From: Ochrobactrum sp. CGA5
Lineage (GTDB): Bacteria > Pseudomonadota > Alphaproteobacteria > Rhizobiales > Rhizobiaceae
DNA: 64,000 bases
NCBI RefSeq assembly: GCF_006345815.1
Contig: NZ_VCIG01000014.1
Location: forward strand, 1-64,000
Direction: 5' to 3'
The position numbers were made by a program, and so were the translations under genes. Within the stretch, counting starts at the first letter, position 1. Each line of letters opens with the position of its first letter. The notes beneath the pieces were generated by a model. That model did not search any database, had not been told where the DNA came from, and saw only the letters and a list, made by a program, of their open reading frames with translations. Below, piece by piece: positions 24,167 through 32,495 of this stretch.

Positions 24167-25390
24167 TCATTTCCGCCCCCAGGCGGCTTTGACGAGATCC
24201 TCAATCTCTCCATTAACAGCATCCAACGCTTCCATCGCGCGGTCATATGTTGAGCGAGTCAGGTTCTCTCGGCCGATTTCATAAAGAGTCTGCTTTGAAA
24301 GGCCTGCATCCGATACTGCTGCTGACTTCAGCATCGGGTTAACGAGCACACTGTCGTCGAACAGGTTACGGAGTAGGGCAGCCACCTTCGTCTGTGGGGC
24401 GTCCTGAGGCTCGTAGCGCGTTAACAGATAGCGGATGAAGTCATATTGCAGATTGCCACCTGCCTCTTTGACGACACCCAGCAGATCACGTGTCATCAGC
24501 AGAAACTGCGACATGGACGAGATATCCAGCATCTGCGGATGTACGGTGACGATCATCGAAGTTGCTGCACACAAACCAGAAAGGGTCAGGAAGCCGAGCT
24601 GAGGTGGGCAATCAACGACGACAATGTCGTAATCATCGGCGACTTGATCAATCGCATCGGCGATCCGCATAAAGAATAGCGGCTGGCTACGATCACCCGA
24701 CGTGAGAGCCTTAGGTGTCGTATGTTCGAATTCCATTAGCTCCAGATTTCCGGGCACCAGGTCAAGGCCATCGAAATAGGTCTTGCGAATGACGTCCGAC
24801 AAAGGGCGCTTCTCGTCGTCGTAACGAATAGCTGCATACAGGGTCTGATTGGAATGGACGTCTACCTCTGGCATAACGCCTAGCAGTGCAGAAAGAGATG
24901 CCTGAGGATCGAGGTCAATGGCCAGCACACGATAGCCTTGCATTGCCAGGTATTGAGCAAGGTGGGCCGATGTCGTTGTCTTCCCGGAGCCACCCTTGAA
25001 ATTAGTGACTGCCAGAACCTGTAGGTGTTCATGCGCACGGCGGCGAGGAAGCAACTCGATTGGATCGCGACCGCGAATGTTGTCCGCCAGCAAGCGACGA
25101 AGCGCATTGATATCGCCAAGCGTGTATAGTCGACGTCCATTACTTGAAGTTTCAGGTTGCGGGCCATCACCTGCAATGCTCATTTTTCGAAGATGAGAAT
25201 CCGACACGCCAATCAATTTGGCAGCCTCTGTTGACGTGAAACGGCGAAGCTCTTTCGATGCCGTTGGCGGAAACAGGGCTTCGCTCATCGCTTGTAGAGA
25301 CGAGCTTAGAATTTCAGCTTGATCGCCGATGGAATTGTAGACATCCTGACGTGCAGGCTGAGATTGTGTGTTCACAGAGAAATCTTTCAT
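24167..25390 (-). CDS. repA: Plasmid partition ATPase RepA (ParA family)
   Basis: Encodes 407 residues from the ATG at 25390 (a GTG one codon upstream is possible). An N-terminal MerR-like HTH (about 50-105: RFTSTEAAKLIGVSDSHLRKM, RRLYTLGDINALRRL) is followed by the ParA domain. That domain has the deviant Walker A KGGSGKTTT (about 132), IDLDPQASLS and VVVDCPPQLG. It drives plasmid segregation with RepB and represses the operon. A CtrA-type box lies about 75 bases upstream. It is the first gene of repABC. Confidence 0.97.
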   Translation of the reverse strand: MKDFSVNTQSQPARQDVYNSIGDQAEILSSSLQAMSEALFPPTASKELRRFTSTEAAKLIGVSDSHLRKMSIAGDGPQPETSSNGRRLYTLGDINALRRLLADNIRGRDPIELLPRRRAHEHLQVLAVTNFKGGSGKTTTSAHLAQYLAMQGYRVLAIDLDPQASLSALLGVMPEVDVHSNQTLYAAIRYDDEKRPLSDVIRKTYFDGLDLVPGNLELMEFEHTTPKALTSGDRSQPLFFMRIADAIDQVADDYDIVVVDCPPQLGFLTLSGLCAATSMIVTVHPQMLDISSMSQFLLMTRDLLGVVKEAGGNLQYDFIRYLLTRYEPQDAPQTKVAALLRNLFDDSVLVNPMLKSAAVSDAGLSKQTLYEIGRENLTRSTYDRAMEALDAVNGEIEDLVKAAWGRK

Positions 25391-25711
25391 CACGCGAAAT
25401 CAATGGAAATGGGTCGTTTGCCGTGATGATAGCAAGAAGGTCATTTGCTGCAAGAAATTATTCGTTAACAGAGGGTTAACATGAGAACCTCGCAGAAGCG
25501 AACAGTTAACGTTATCAATACGTTAAAGCTACAAGGATGAACCTATGACCAATGAAAAAAATGGTCCAGATTGACTGCGGCTCATGAAATTAAGCCAAGC
25601 CAGAGGACATTCTGACAGAATCGGATTGAAAGAGTCATAAAATGGTCGAGAAACCAGGGACTTTGATTCTGATTATGATGCAAAAAGGCGGGTAGGGGAG
25701 GGCCGTATAGG
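25391..25711. other. Divergent intergenic region, repA to HEPN gene
   Basis: These 321 bases contain the CtrA-type box and a cluster of TTAA motifs, including the inverted pair TTAACG...CGTTAA (25506-25526). GGGGAGGG occurs just before the rightward gene. It must hold the repABC promoter and that of the 25712 gene. Confidence 0.4.
25465..25480. promoter_or_regulatory. CtrA-type box upstream of repA
   Basis: TTAA-CAGAGGG-TTAAC is an exact match to the alphaproteobacterial CtrA consensus TTAA-N7-TTAAC. Further TTAA half-sites lie at 25506-25526. Its position in the repA promoter region suggests cell-cycle control of plasmid replication. Confidence 0.6.
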
Positions 25712-26212
25712 ATGCCGATTGCGGAAGACACAATGCAAGTCAACGAGCAGAAGTCAGAACCGTCTGGAGCCGTTATCGCAGCTGACCTTGAAATTCAGTT
25801 CTTTAAATTGTTTTCACGTTTCGAATTCGCACTGAAAAAAGCGGGCTACTTGCGAGTAAGAGCAGGCCGTATATCAGCTCACTGGGACAAGTTTGCCAGC
25901 GATATCGGCGTACGGTTTTTCGATGTTGTGAAAGAAATCCATGTCGCTGATACAATTATTCAGCAGCCACCAAACAAGCAGGTTGTCGACGAAGGCGGTG
26001 AATTGGGTTGGAAAGCTTGTAAATCGCCTGAGAATACCGTCGGTCTATTCGTCGCGATCCGCCGAATCCGAAACAACTTGTTCCACGGTGGAAAACACGA
26101 GAACCCCTTCAACGACCGAGACCAGGAACTGCTATCGCAAGGCATCGCGATACTTAGATTGGCTCTCGAAACCCACGATATGGTGAAGTGGCATTTCGAT
26201 GGGAACGCATAG
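25712..26212 (+). CDS. HEPN-domain protein with RNase motif
   Basis: Encodes 166 residues. The segment FVAIRRIRNNLFHGGKHEN contains the HEPN signature R-x4-H (Arg120, His125), with the Asn and Gly-Gly usual in Apea/MAE-type HEPN proteins. Helices flank it on both sides. Many such proteins are ribonucleases in toxin-antitoxin or abortive-infection systems. No MNT-type nucleotidyltransferase antitoxin lies beside it, so it is an orphan. GGGGAGGG precedes the ATG. The RNase role is inferred from the motif. Confidence 0.65.
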   Translation: MPIAEDTMQVNEQKSEPSGAVIAADLEIQFFKLFSRFEFALKKAGYLRVRAGRISAHWDKFASDIGVRFFDVVKEIHVADTIIQQPPNKQVVDEGGELGWKACKSPENTVGLFVAIRRIRNNLFHGGKHENPFNDRDQELLSQGIAILRLALETHDMVKWHFDGNA

Positions 26213-26218
26213 GAAAGC

Positions 26219-26734
26219 TTAAAACCTGTGCGATGCAGGCGGCTCGTAATTCTCACATGCCTCTAACGCCGAGACGAAGGCATCTTTCAGCGTCCTCGAC
26301 TTCCCAGACATAACCTCGGCATCACCTTGGGTGATCCGCCAAACTGATGTGACATCGTTCTTGCGATGGATTTCGACGGCATAATCCCGATCCCCGAGTA
26401 CGACCATTTTGCAATATATCTCAGCAGCTGTATCCAGATTTCTCTGCCAACCAGTGAGATCGAAGTCGTGCATGAAGGACGAGTATGCGTGTACCGTCGT
26501 CATCATCTGATCGTAACCGTCATCGAACGTGTCTGATAGACCGGAGCGGATTTGCTTGTCGAAACGGCCATGCTGATTATCGTATTGCCCGCGCTGGAAC
26601 ATCCAAAGACCACGGCCCTCATTCGTGCGGGTAATCTCTATGGAGTACGAACCGCCATCTATCTTGATTGTCTTCCCGAAGACATTCGGATTAGCCTTCG
26701 TTGTACGCCAGCTGCTGAAATCGATGTTTGTCAT
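26219..26734 (-). CDS. Hypothetical protein, 171 aa, two related halves
   Basis: The start at 26734 is supported by GGGAGG six bases upstream. The first half has SYSIEITRTNEGRGLWMFQRG and the second YAVEIHRKNDVTSVWRITQG. These look like two copies of one beta-strand unit (Y-[SA]-[IV]-E-I-x-R...W...Q-G), each followed by a helical segment. Soluble; function unknown. It is convergent with the HEPN gene, and their stop codons are six bases apart. Confidence 0.65.
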   Translation of the reverse strand: MTNIDFSSWRTTKANPNVFGKTIKIDGGSYSIEITRTNEGRGLWMFQRGQYDNQHGRFDKQIRSGLSDTFDDGYDQMMTTVHAYSSFMHDFDLTGWQRNLDTAAEIYCKMVVLGDRDYAVEIHRKNDVTSVWRITQGDAEVMSGKSRTLKDAFVSALEACENYEPPASHRF

Positions 26735-26811
26735 TTTGCCTCCCTTTCTATGTAGATGATCATGGTAACCTAACGGCTCGCAAGTCACCAATTGTGGGGG
26801 AGGGGAGGCTA

Positions 26812-27522
26812 TTATTCGGTGGCGTCAGAATACCCAGTTTTGAAATCATCGACTACGCCATTCACAGCATCAGAAATAGGCTTGGTCTTTTGTTCCCATA
26901 ATTTACCGATGCCCGATGTGACCTTGCCGACTGCGGTGCCAACGTCTTTGGCCGTTAAAGTCCTCTTTTGCTCTGGTGTAGTGCCTTTATCATTAGGCAT
27001 TAAGTCATCGAATTGCGCGTAGCAATCTTGTCTGACGGCGTTCGCATTCTCCACATATGGAAGCCATATCTCAACTTCAGCGATGGCTTTCGCTCTAACC
27101 TTTTCAATCACGTCCGCTGAATAACGTCGCTTGCCAACATAATTGACAGTGCCTCTTCGGCAATCAGCAACAGCCAGAATAGCGATGACCCGAGGCCTGA
27201 TGGGATTGATAAACTGGTAACCGTTTTGAATGTTTTCTAAGGCACGTTGGCGTACTGATTTATCGGCGTATCGAACTTCGGCGATAGATCTTGCTTGATA
27301 ATAATCAAGCCCAGCCATCGCGGTCTCGACTACCAGTTTGTTGAAAAGGCCTGGGTTGTCTTTGTTTTTGTCGACTTCATCGAACTTGGCGTTGATTTCG
27401 GCAGCGATTTTATTTTGTCGTGTAAGCTCTTCTTGTTGCCGTTGCTTGGTATCTCTATCGTTTTGATATGCCATAACGCCGATAAAAATAATGACTGCAA
27501 TTAGCCAAACCAGATTTTTCAT
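26812..27522 (-). CDS. Membrane-anchored hypothetical protein, 236 aa
   Basis: An N-terminal hydrophobic segment (3-19) anchors a charged, helical, probably periplasmic domain. There are two Cys (VADCRRG, RQDCYAQ) that could pair. It ends with a Thr/Lys/Gly-rich region (VGTAVGKVTSGIGKLWEQ). GGGGGC lies upstream of the ATG. Function unknown. Confidence 0.65.
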   Translation of the reverse strand: MKNLVWLIAVIIFIGVMAYQNDRDTKQRQQEELTRQNKIAAEINAKFDEVDKNKDNPGLFNKLVVETAMAGLDYYQARSIAEVRYADKSVRQRALENIQNGYQFINPIRPRVIAILAVADCRRGTVNYVGKRRYSADVIEKVRAKAIAEVEIWLPYVENANAVRQDCYAQFDDLMPNDKGTTPEQKRTLTAKDVGTAVGKVTSGIGKLWEQKTKPISDAVNGVVDDFKTGYSDATE

Positions 27523-27927
27523 AATAGCCCCCTGTCGCCCACCTTGTCAGTCTATGTGCGACTAAAAAATTGGCAACAGTATATTTGGCACGTTCCCATA
27601 ATTGCTGATTTCTTTGTTCAAAGGGCGATGTTGGGTACCTCCCGAACTAAACGCTTCAAAAAGACAAACGGCCGCTGTAGCGACCGCGACTGCTTACCCG
27701 ATAAGGGGGAGGGCCTATCGGAATTCGGCTGCATACTCAGTCAGGAAATAGTCTTCCGCATGGCCGTTCGGAAGTTTCGTTATCGACCCTCCGTTTTGTA
27801 GATATGCGTTCACCAAATCGAGGTCAGCTTCTATCGAGTTTTGTTTTCACTTTCGCTTGCGTTTTGCGCCGTACTCAAAAGGTGTGGGTCTATTGTAAAA
27901 TTCTTCTGAATGCATGGCGGCAATGAC
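27523..27927. other. Intergenic region without recognised content
   Basis: These 405 bases show no convincing gene. A plus-strand frame (27544-27801) has no ribosome binding site and unusual composition. No repeats or strong hairpins were recognised. The region may hold the promoter of the 27522-26812 gene. Confidence 0.45.
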
Positions 27928-28152
27928 TCAACGATTATCAATATGAGCGATTGCCAGGCCAGCAATTACGCCGACAAAACAAACAATTGCATACATGATG
28001 ATAGAAGGATTGAAGTCGGCTCCAAACAGGGTTGCGGCCTTCAGGATCGACAACAGGATTACCACGCAAGACAGCATTGAGATCGCGTATGTCCCGACAG
28101 TTGGAAATCCAGATTGGGAATAAGGGTTATTGTAGTATGCAGTATCAGACAT
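27928..28152 (-). CDS. Small membrane protein, 74 aa
   Basis: Two hydrophobic segments (about 22-42 and 50-69) flank a short loop, so it is a two-helix inner-membrane protein. AAGGAG lies eight bases before the ATG at 28152. A weak class I-like promoter is at 28214-28242. Function unknown. Confidence 0.7.
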   Translation of the reverse strand: MSDTAYYNNPYSQSGFPTVGTYAISMLSCVVILLSILKAATLFGADFNPSIIMYAIVCFVGVIAGLAIAHIDNR

Positions 28153-28213
28153 CGATTTTTTCTCCTTGTGATATCGGTTTCGGTTGGTGTGGCTTCGGTT
28201 GCCTCACAAGGAT

Positions 28214-28242
28214 ATCGTCGCTCGACGGCGTGCATAGAACAA
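28214..28242 (-). promoter_or_regulatory. Possible diverged class I promoter (copy K)
   Basis: The minus strand has TTGTTC, a 17-base spacer beginning TATGCACGCCGTC, then GACGAT. It shares the -35 and the CGCCGTC core with copies D and B, but the -10 is poor. Confidence 0.35.
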
Positions 28243-28352
28243 CCCCATAATAGACAAATATGCATTAAGAAGAAGAAACGACCGTGTTTGATGTCAATAG
28301 ACGTGGTGTAGGCGATTCTCAGTGGTGGTTATTCCGCGAGATCGGCATAGGT

Positions 28353-28357
28353 CGCTT
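28353..28357. repeat. Target-site duplication (left) of the IS2-group element
   Basis: CGCTT abuts the left inverted repeat. The identical CGCTT is at 29676-29680, so the insertion is recognisable and fairly recent. Confidence 0.9.
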
Positions 28358-28426
28358 TGGAATAGCCCCCTAATTGCCCGGACAGTTTCTGCCACTTAAA
28401 TAAGTGATAGGACTACTGTTCACATT

Positions 28427-28819
28427 ATGACTGGTAATAGCATTAAGATGGAAATTCTTTCCGGCCCTGAGCGGCGTCGACGCTGGAGTACAGCGGAGAA
28501 GCTTGCGATTGTCCACGAAACCTACGAGGCGGGCGCGACGGTCAGTCTGGTCGCCCGTCGTCATGGCATTGCGCCTAACCAGCTGTTCGCGTGGCGCAAG
28601 CTTGCATCGCAGGGTGCCTTGGTTGCCACCGCAGCCGAAGAGGAGGTTGTCCCTGCCTCGGAATACCGGGCGCTTCAGGCTCAGGTGAAGGAATTACAGC
28701 GCCTGCTGGGCAAGAAGACGATGGAAGGGGAAATTCTCAAGGAGGCCCTCGAAATCGCCAACGGCCCAAAAAAACGACTGCTGCACTCAATCTCGCTGCC
28801 GAAGGACGTTTTGCGATGA
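28427..28819 (+). CDS. IS2-group transposase OrfA
   Basis: Encodes 130 residues. An HTH region ([20 protein letters not shown], then [18 protein letters not shown]) is followed by a leucine-zipper helix. It binds the IS ends. The AAAAAAA run at 28768-28774 is a -1 slippery site that would produce the OrfAB fusion, the active transposase. Confidence 0.93.
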   Translation: MTGNSIKMEILSGPERRRRWSTAEKLAIVHETYEAGATVSLVARRHGIAPNQLFAWRKLASQGALVATAAEEEVVPASEYRALQAQVKELQRLLGKKTMEGEILKEALEIANGPKKRLLHSISLPKDVLR

Positions 28820-29646
28820 AGGCGCTATGCGAGACGTTAGGCGTTGCCCGGTCGAATATCGCTGCACGCGCCACAGGCACCCTTTCCAGAGCCCGAGGGA
28901 GACCTCCGCTTCCCGACGCTGATCTGGTTGCTCAGATCAAGGCGGTCATTGAAGAAATGTCGACCTATGGCTATCGGCGCGTTCATGCCATTCTGCGGCG
29001 CAAGGCCCGTGAACAGGGGCGTTCATGGCCGAACGCCAAACGTGTTTATCGCGTGATGAAGCGGCATGATCTGCTCCTTCAGCGCCATACCGGAGCTGCC
29101 GGTGAACGCAGACACGACGGCCAAGTCACCGTCGAGCGCTCCAATACCAGATGGTGCTCCGATGGCTTCGAGATCACGTGCGACAACAAGGAAAAGGTCC
29201 GCGTTGCATTTGCGCTCGACTGCTGTGATCGGGAAGCAATCGCTCATGTGGCCACGACAGAAGGCATCAAGAGCGAAGACGTACAGGATCTTGTCATCAC
29301 GGCGGTAGAAAACCGCTTCGGGCGCATCAATATGCTGGCAGAGCCCATCCAGTGGCTTACCGACAATGGTTCATGCTTCATTGCGAAAAACACCGCGTCC
29401 CTGCTCCGGGACATCGGTATGGAACAGTGCAGAACACCAGTGCGCAGCCCGCAGTCAAATGGAATGGCTGAGGCTTTCGTCAAAACATTCAAGCGCGATT
29501 ATGTCCGGATCAACCCGACGCCGGACGCCGAAACTGTCATGGCTCAACTGCCATCATGGTTCGAGCACTATAACAATCTTCACCCGCACAAGGCTTTAGG
29601 ATATCAATCTCCACGAGAGTTCCTGAGCCGAAATGCTCAATCCTGA
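28816..29646 (+). CDS. IS2-group transposase OrfB (DDE integrase domain)
   Basis: Encodes 276 residues from an ATG overlapping the orfA stop. In the cell it is probably made mainly as OrfAB by -1 frameshifting; the frame is open back to 28591. The DDE residues are in [15 protein letters not shown] and NGMAEAF. The end, [14 protein letters not shown], is the usual integrase-core C-terminus. No internal stop or frameshift is visible. Confidence 0.94.
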   Translation: MKALCETLGVARSNIAARATGTLSRARGRPPLPDADLVAQIKAVIEEMSTYGYRRVHAILRRKAREQGRSWPNAKRVYRVMKRHDLLLQRHTGAAGERRHDGQVTVERSNTRWCSDGFEITCDNKEKVRVAFALDCCDREAIAHVATTEGIKSEDVQDLVITAVENRFGRINMLAEPIQWLTDNGSCFIAKNTASLLRDIGMEQCRTPVRSPQSNGMAEAFVKTFKRDYVRINPTPDAETVMAQLPSWFEHYNNLHPHKALGYQSPREFLSRNAQS

Positions 29647-30116
29647 AAATGTCCGGTTTTTAAGGGGCAACTCCACGCTTCGGTACGGTCGATGAGTAGT
29701 TTCGCTGCATCCCATATAGCGAGTTGGGTTTCAGTAGCCAGTAAGAAATATGTTTTCAATTTATCGCTATTCTTAATCTTATACCTATTCGGAATTGCCC
29801 AGTATCCTACGTAGTCCATGAGACTCATCGCCTTGTTCAGATCGCAATCCAGCTCCTTGGTAATCGTGACCACATAATCAACGGCCAGCGACTCCCATTT
29901 ACGGCTATCTACACCACGTGTGGCAATGGTATTGATATATTCGTGATTACGGACGATATCGGCGAGCGAAACATTAAACTCCCAAGGGTCTTCCTCATCG
30001 TTTTCATCGACCTTGGTTTCATAGCCACGTGTCGCATTGTCGGATATTCTTGATTTGAGATAGTGAAGAATTCCGATGCTGTTGCTTTCATCATTGCGGA
30101 AGTTGGTGTTATTCAT
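29637..30116 (-). CDS. Hypothetical protein with C-terminus replaced by IS insertion
   Basis: Encodes 159 residues. The start at 30116 is supported by AAGGAG seven bases upstream. It is a soluble acidic helical protein of unknown function. The last 12 residues ([12 protein letters not shown]) come from the IS end. Excising the IS and one CGCTT restores a frame ending TYADLAE and a stop at 28329, giving a 154-residue ancestral protein. Function may survive because only the last seven original residues are lost. It has the class II element at 30209-30222. Confidence 0.7.
   Translation of the reverse strand: MNNTNFRNDESNSIGILHYLKSRISDNATRGYETKVDENDEEDPWEFNVSLADIVRNHEYINTIATRGVDSRKWESLAVDYVVTITKELDCDLNKAMSLMDYVGYWAIPNRYKIKNSDKLKTYFLLATETQLAIWDAAKLLIDRTEAWSCPLKTGHFQD
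29676..29680. repeat. Target-site duplication (right) of the IS2-group element
   Basis: CGCTT, identical to 28353-28357. Confidence 0.9.
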
Positions 30117-30208
30117 AATGTACTCCTTATATGCGCGATCCTTTCGCGACTTGGTGTTTCGGTTGGTGCCAGACGTTTCGCACTGACATTGAGATCGTCC
30201 TATATCGG

Positions 30209-30222
30209 CTTGCAAGGAACTA
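30209..30222 (-). promoter_or_regulatory. Shared class II upstream element (copy I, diverged)
   Basis: Minus-strand TAGTTCCTTGCAAG, differing from the TTGTGCCTTGCAAG core in the first half. It lies about 95 bases upstream of the 30116 start. Confidence 0.45.
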
Positions 30223-30313
30223 ACGATTTTTCTAAAAATTGATGGCAATATAAAATGGCCGCCGAAGCGACCGTGTATCATTGGGAGGAAGTAGGGCAGG
30301 GGGCGCGTAGTCT

Positions 30314-30463
30314 TTATCCGACGTCAGCGGTCTTGAGCTCGTTTACCATCTCTTCGACGATGCTGTCCGGAATGACCTGATAGGGATTCCGCAGCGCTTC
30401 ACTGATTGCTTCCATTTGCTTGGCTACTTGGAACTCGGATTTTTGATTATTTGAATGCGTCAT
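30314..30463 (-). CDS. Small hypothetical protein, 49 aa
   Basis: The ATG at 30463 follows AAGGAGGACACCC, an excellent ribosome binding site. The product is a short helical protein (KQMEAISEALRNPYQ, VEEMVNELK). It starts 11 bases after the stop of the 30933-30475 gene, its ribosome binding site overlapping that end, so the two are coupled. Function unknown. Confidence 0.65.
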   Translation of the reverse strand: MTHSNNQKSEFQVAKQMEAISEALRNPYQVIPDSIVEEMVNELKTADVG

Positions 30464-30474
30464 GGGTGTCCTCC

Positions 30475-30933
30475 TTAATTTAAGCGGGGGGATGCTGGCA
30501 TCGGCGTCATGAAAAATTCGACACCCAGGGCTTCTTCATAAGCGGCGATCAATCCGCATACGATCTTTGCCTTTGCATCTGGATACATGCCATCCCATTT
30601 TTCCAATTTGGATGCAATGTCGTCATTATCATTGCTATCGTCAGCATTCTTCAACAGCGTTCTTATCAATGCTTCGCGGAGTTCGTCGTTGAGAAGAATT
30701 TCAATGGCATAGTATGGCTGCTCGTCGACGACACCATAAGCACGGTAAAACCAATCCAGCGTTTCGATGCAGTCTTCGACCTCAGTCTGGTCGCCTGCGT
30801 TTTGGTGGTTTTCAAGTCTTTCCAACAGGTAATCGATCATCGCGGTCGCATTCGGATTTTCGATTTCGTCTTCATAGCTTAAAGCTTGCAATTCTTCTAA
30901 GGCATTGGATTCAAGTTCATTTGTCGTATTCAT
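30475..30933 (-). CDS. Hypothetical acidic protein, 152 aa
   Basis: The start at 30933 is supported by AAGGA upstream. It is very acidic and helical (LEELQALSYEDEIENP, DDSNDNDDIASKLEKW). It is soluble and of unknown function. Acidic small proteins of this kind are frequent among phage-encoded inhibitors, but there is no direct evidence here. Class II element F lies 76 bases upstream. Confidence 0.65.
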   Translation of the reverse strand: MNTTNELESNALEELQALSYEDEIENPNATAMIDYLLERLENHQNAGDQTEVEDCIETLDWFYRAYGVVDEQPYYAIEILLNDELREALIRTLLKNADDSNDNDDIASKLEKWDGMYPDAKAKIVCGLIAAYEEALGVEFFMTPMPASPRLN

Positions 30934-31008
30934 ATGATTTTTCCTTTTTAGTTCATCGCATCTCCAAGTTCGGTTTCGAGATGGTGTGATTTTATGGTCG
31001 GTCAAACT

Positions 31009-31023
31009 CTTGCAAGGCACAAT
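31009..31023 (-). promoter_or_regulatory. Shared class II upstream element (copy F)
   Basis: Minus-strand ATTGTGCCTTGCAAG. It is the best match, with copy H, to the class II core TTGTGCCTTGCAA. Confidence 0.6.
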
Positions 31024-31030
31024 CGGTTTA

Positions 31031-31747
31031 TCAGTGAGCTTCAAATACAAGCTGAGCGCGCTGCCTTAAAATACCACCGTCGACTACAAGGGTAAGGTTA
31101 TGGGTGCCTGCCTCGATGCCGATAAGGTCTCCCAGATTGCACCAGATTTCGCGGTCGGATTTCTGCAGGATCTCGCCGAGATAATCTAATGCAGAATTTC
31201 GGTAGTCATTGGCGTAGTCGAACAGGAGAGTGATGTTTGTAACAGTTAAATCGGTGATATCATTTACTGACCTGTTGATGGCCTGGTAGACTGCATTAAA
31301 CTGATCCTTGACGATCTCGTCCTCACGGTCAGCTCCGACAACAGAAATTGAGCTTGGGTCATTCCATACATGCTCCAGCAGACGGAAGATGCCCAACAAC
31401 CCGCCATCCAGGTAGAAGTCAGGGCTGAAACCGTTGACCTCGATGACTCCGGCTTCTCGAAGCGACAGTAAGCCAATAGTGTCTATGATCCTGGCTTTCA
31501 TATGCGCTGTGCCGAAGAAGCCAGCCTTGCGGCTATATCGCTCTCCAAGGTAGACGTCTTCTAGGAAATTGCCATCGGATGCAATTAATCGTGCGAGACC
31601 ATTTAAAGATGGCAATACGGTTTCATGCGGCTGTTCAAGTAGCCGACGTGGCCAATAAGTTTCGCCATCGTATATGGTGCCAACGCTAGGGCGGATGCGG
31701 TTATTAATAGTATCGATTGCTTCAATGTCTATGTGTAGAGCGGGCAT
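31031..31747 (-). CDS. Hypothetical protein, 238 aa
   Basis: Family not recognised. It is a soluble, mixed alpha/beta protein. The ATG at 31747 follows AAAGGAAATTGTA. It is third in the operon from promoter D (32357-32385), after the 56-residue gene and the glutaredoxin-like gene. Confidence 0.65.
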   Translation of the reverse strand: MPALHIDIEAIDTINNRIRPSVGTIYDGETYWPRRLLEQPHETVLPSLNGLARLIASDGNFLEDVYLGERYSRKAGFFGTAHMKARIIDTIGLLSLREAGVIEVNGFSPDFYLDGGLLGIFRLLEHVWNDPSSISVVGADREDEIVKDQFNAVYQAINRSVNDITDLTVTNITLLFDYANDYRNSALDYLGEILQKSDREIWCNLGDLIGIEAGTHNLTLVVDGGILRQRAQLVFEAH

Positions 31748-31810
31748 TACAATTTCCTTTAATGCATGGACATCTCCATGTTGATTGCGATTGTGATAGG
31801 TGAATAAGTC

Positions 31811-32077
31811 TCAAGGTTTTGGCAGACCCGCTTCATGGGGGAGGGCCTTTGCCTTGGCGATTATCTCCCTGAACTTTGGATCGCCACGATAGAAGCCTGC
31901 TGAACTGTGCCCGAATTCGATAACTGGCGCTGCTCGATGTCCCAATGACATGACGTGATCGAAGGCTATGGCATCGTCTTCGAGATCGATTGTTTCATAG
32001 TCGATGCCCTCGCGGTCGAGGTAGTGTTTGAGCTGTGTGCAGCTCGGGCAAACTTTCTTGGTGTAAACTGTTAGCAT
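31811..32077 (-). CDS. Glutaredoxin/NrdH-like thiol redox protein
   Basis: Encodes 88 residues. The active site CPSC (Cys10, Cys13) is preceded by VYTKK. The cis-Pro loop AAPVIEFG and a C-terminal helix complete a thioredoxin fold. The length and motif fit NrdH-type glutaredoxins, which donate electrons to ribonucleotide reductase. Phages and plasmids often carry them to boost nucleotide supply. AGGAGGAGAAAT precedes the ATG. It is in the promoter D operon. Confidence 0.88.
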   Translation of the reverse strand: MLTVYTKKVCPSCTQLKHYLDREGIDYETIDLEDDAIAFDHVMSLGHRAAPVIEFGHSSAGFYRGDPKFREIIAKAKALPHEAGLPKP

Positions 32078-32137
32078 ATTAGATTTCTCCTCCTGAAAAT
32101 AGCGACTGAATAACTAAACGGTAACGCATAAAAACGA

Positions 32138-32308
32138 TCAATGAAAATGCCTGATGTAGTCAATATCTCTATCTTCAAGGAGAGACTGCATGGCATCGTC
32201 GTCGTCATAGGCATTGTATTCGACCTTCTGACGTTTTATTTCGGAAAAGACATCACATCCGAAGTATGCGAGTTCTTCGATTGAAATGTTCTGTGCAATG
32301 TAAGTCAT
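32138..32308 (-). CDS. Small hypothetical protein, 56 aa
   Basis: The ATG at 32308 follows CAGGAGATTTGAA. The product is acidic with a DDDD run near residue 38 and ends DYIRHFH. It is the first gene of the promoter D operon, about 50 bases from the -10. Function unknown. Confidence 0.65.
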   Translation of the reverse strand: MTYIAQNISIEELAYFGCDVFSEIKRQKVEYNAYDDDDAMQSLLEDRDIDYIRHFH

Positions 32309-32356
32309 TTCAAATCTCCTGAGATCAATAGCCCTATGCCTGATCTTTATAATATA

Positions 32357-32385
32357 AATATATGTGACGGCGTCACATATGTAAA
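32357..32385 (-). promoter_or_regulatory. Shared class I promoter/operator (copy D), perfect dyad
   Basis: The minus strand has TTTACA, a 17-base spacer and TATATT. The spacer holds the perfect dyad TATGTGACG-C-CGTCACATA (32361-32379). It resembles CRP/FNR-family half-sites (TGTGA...TCACA) with one base less between the halves. It drives the 32308-31031 operon. Confidence 0.8.
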
Positions 32386-32495
32386 CACTAGTAGAAAGTT
32401 AACAAGACTATGCGGTTGCTCGATTTTGCTAAAAGTAAGAAAAAATAAATTAAAACTATCGATCACGAATTGTTACAGAAGGCGAATCTATACAG

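Larger units (their letters stand above)
28358..29675 (+). mobile_element. IS3-family, IS2-group insertion sequence, 1318 bp
   Basis: Imperfect terminal inverted repeats begin TGGAATAGCCCCC (left) and, reading inward from the right, TGGAGTTGCCCCT, continuing to a shared CCGGACA. A 5-bp target duplication (CGCTT) flanks it. It carries orfA and orfB in the -1 frame relationship typical of the family. It is intact by appearance. It inserted near the 3' end of the gene now at 30116-29637. Removing the element and one CGCTT joins that gene to a stop at 28329. Confidence 0.95.

Noticed and set aside
24058-24246. Minus-strand frame over the parS sites (possible repD)
   Set aside because: The residues reflect the palindromes and no ribosome binding site is clear; mentioned only as a finding.
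25712-26734. Classical HEPN-MNT toxin-antitoxin pair
   Set aside because: No nucleotidyltransferase motif (GSxARG) is found in either neighbour.
27544-27801. Plus-strand frame of 85 codons between two minus-strand genes
   Set aside because: No ribosome binding site, atypical residue composition and no neighbouring plus-strand genes.
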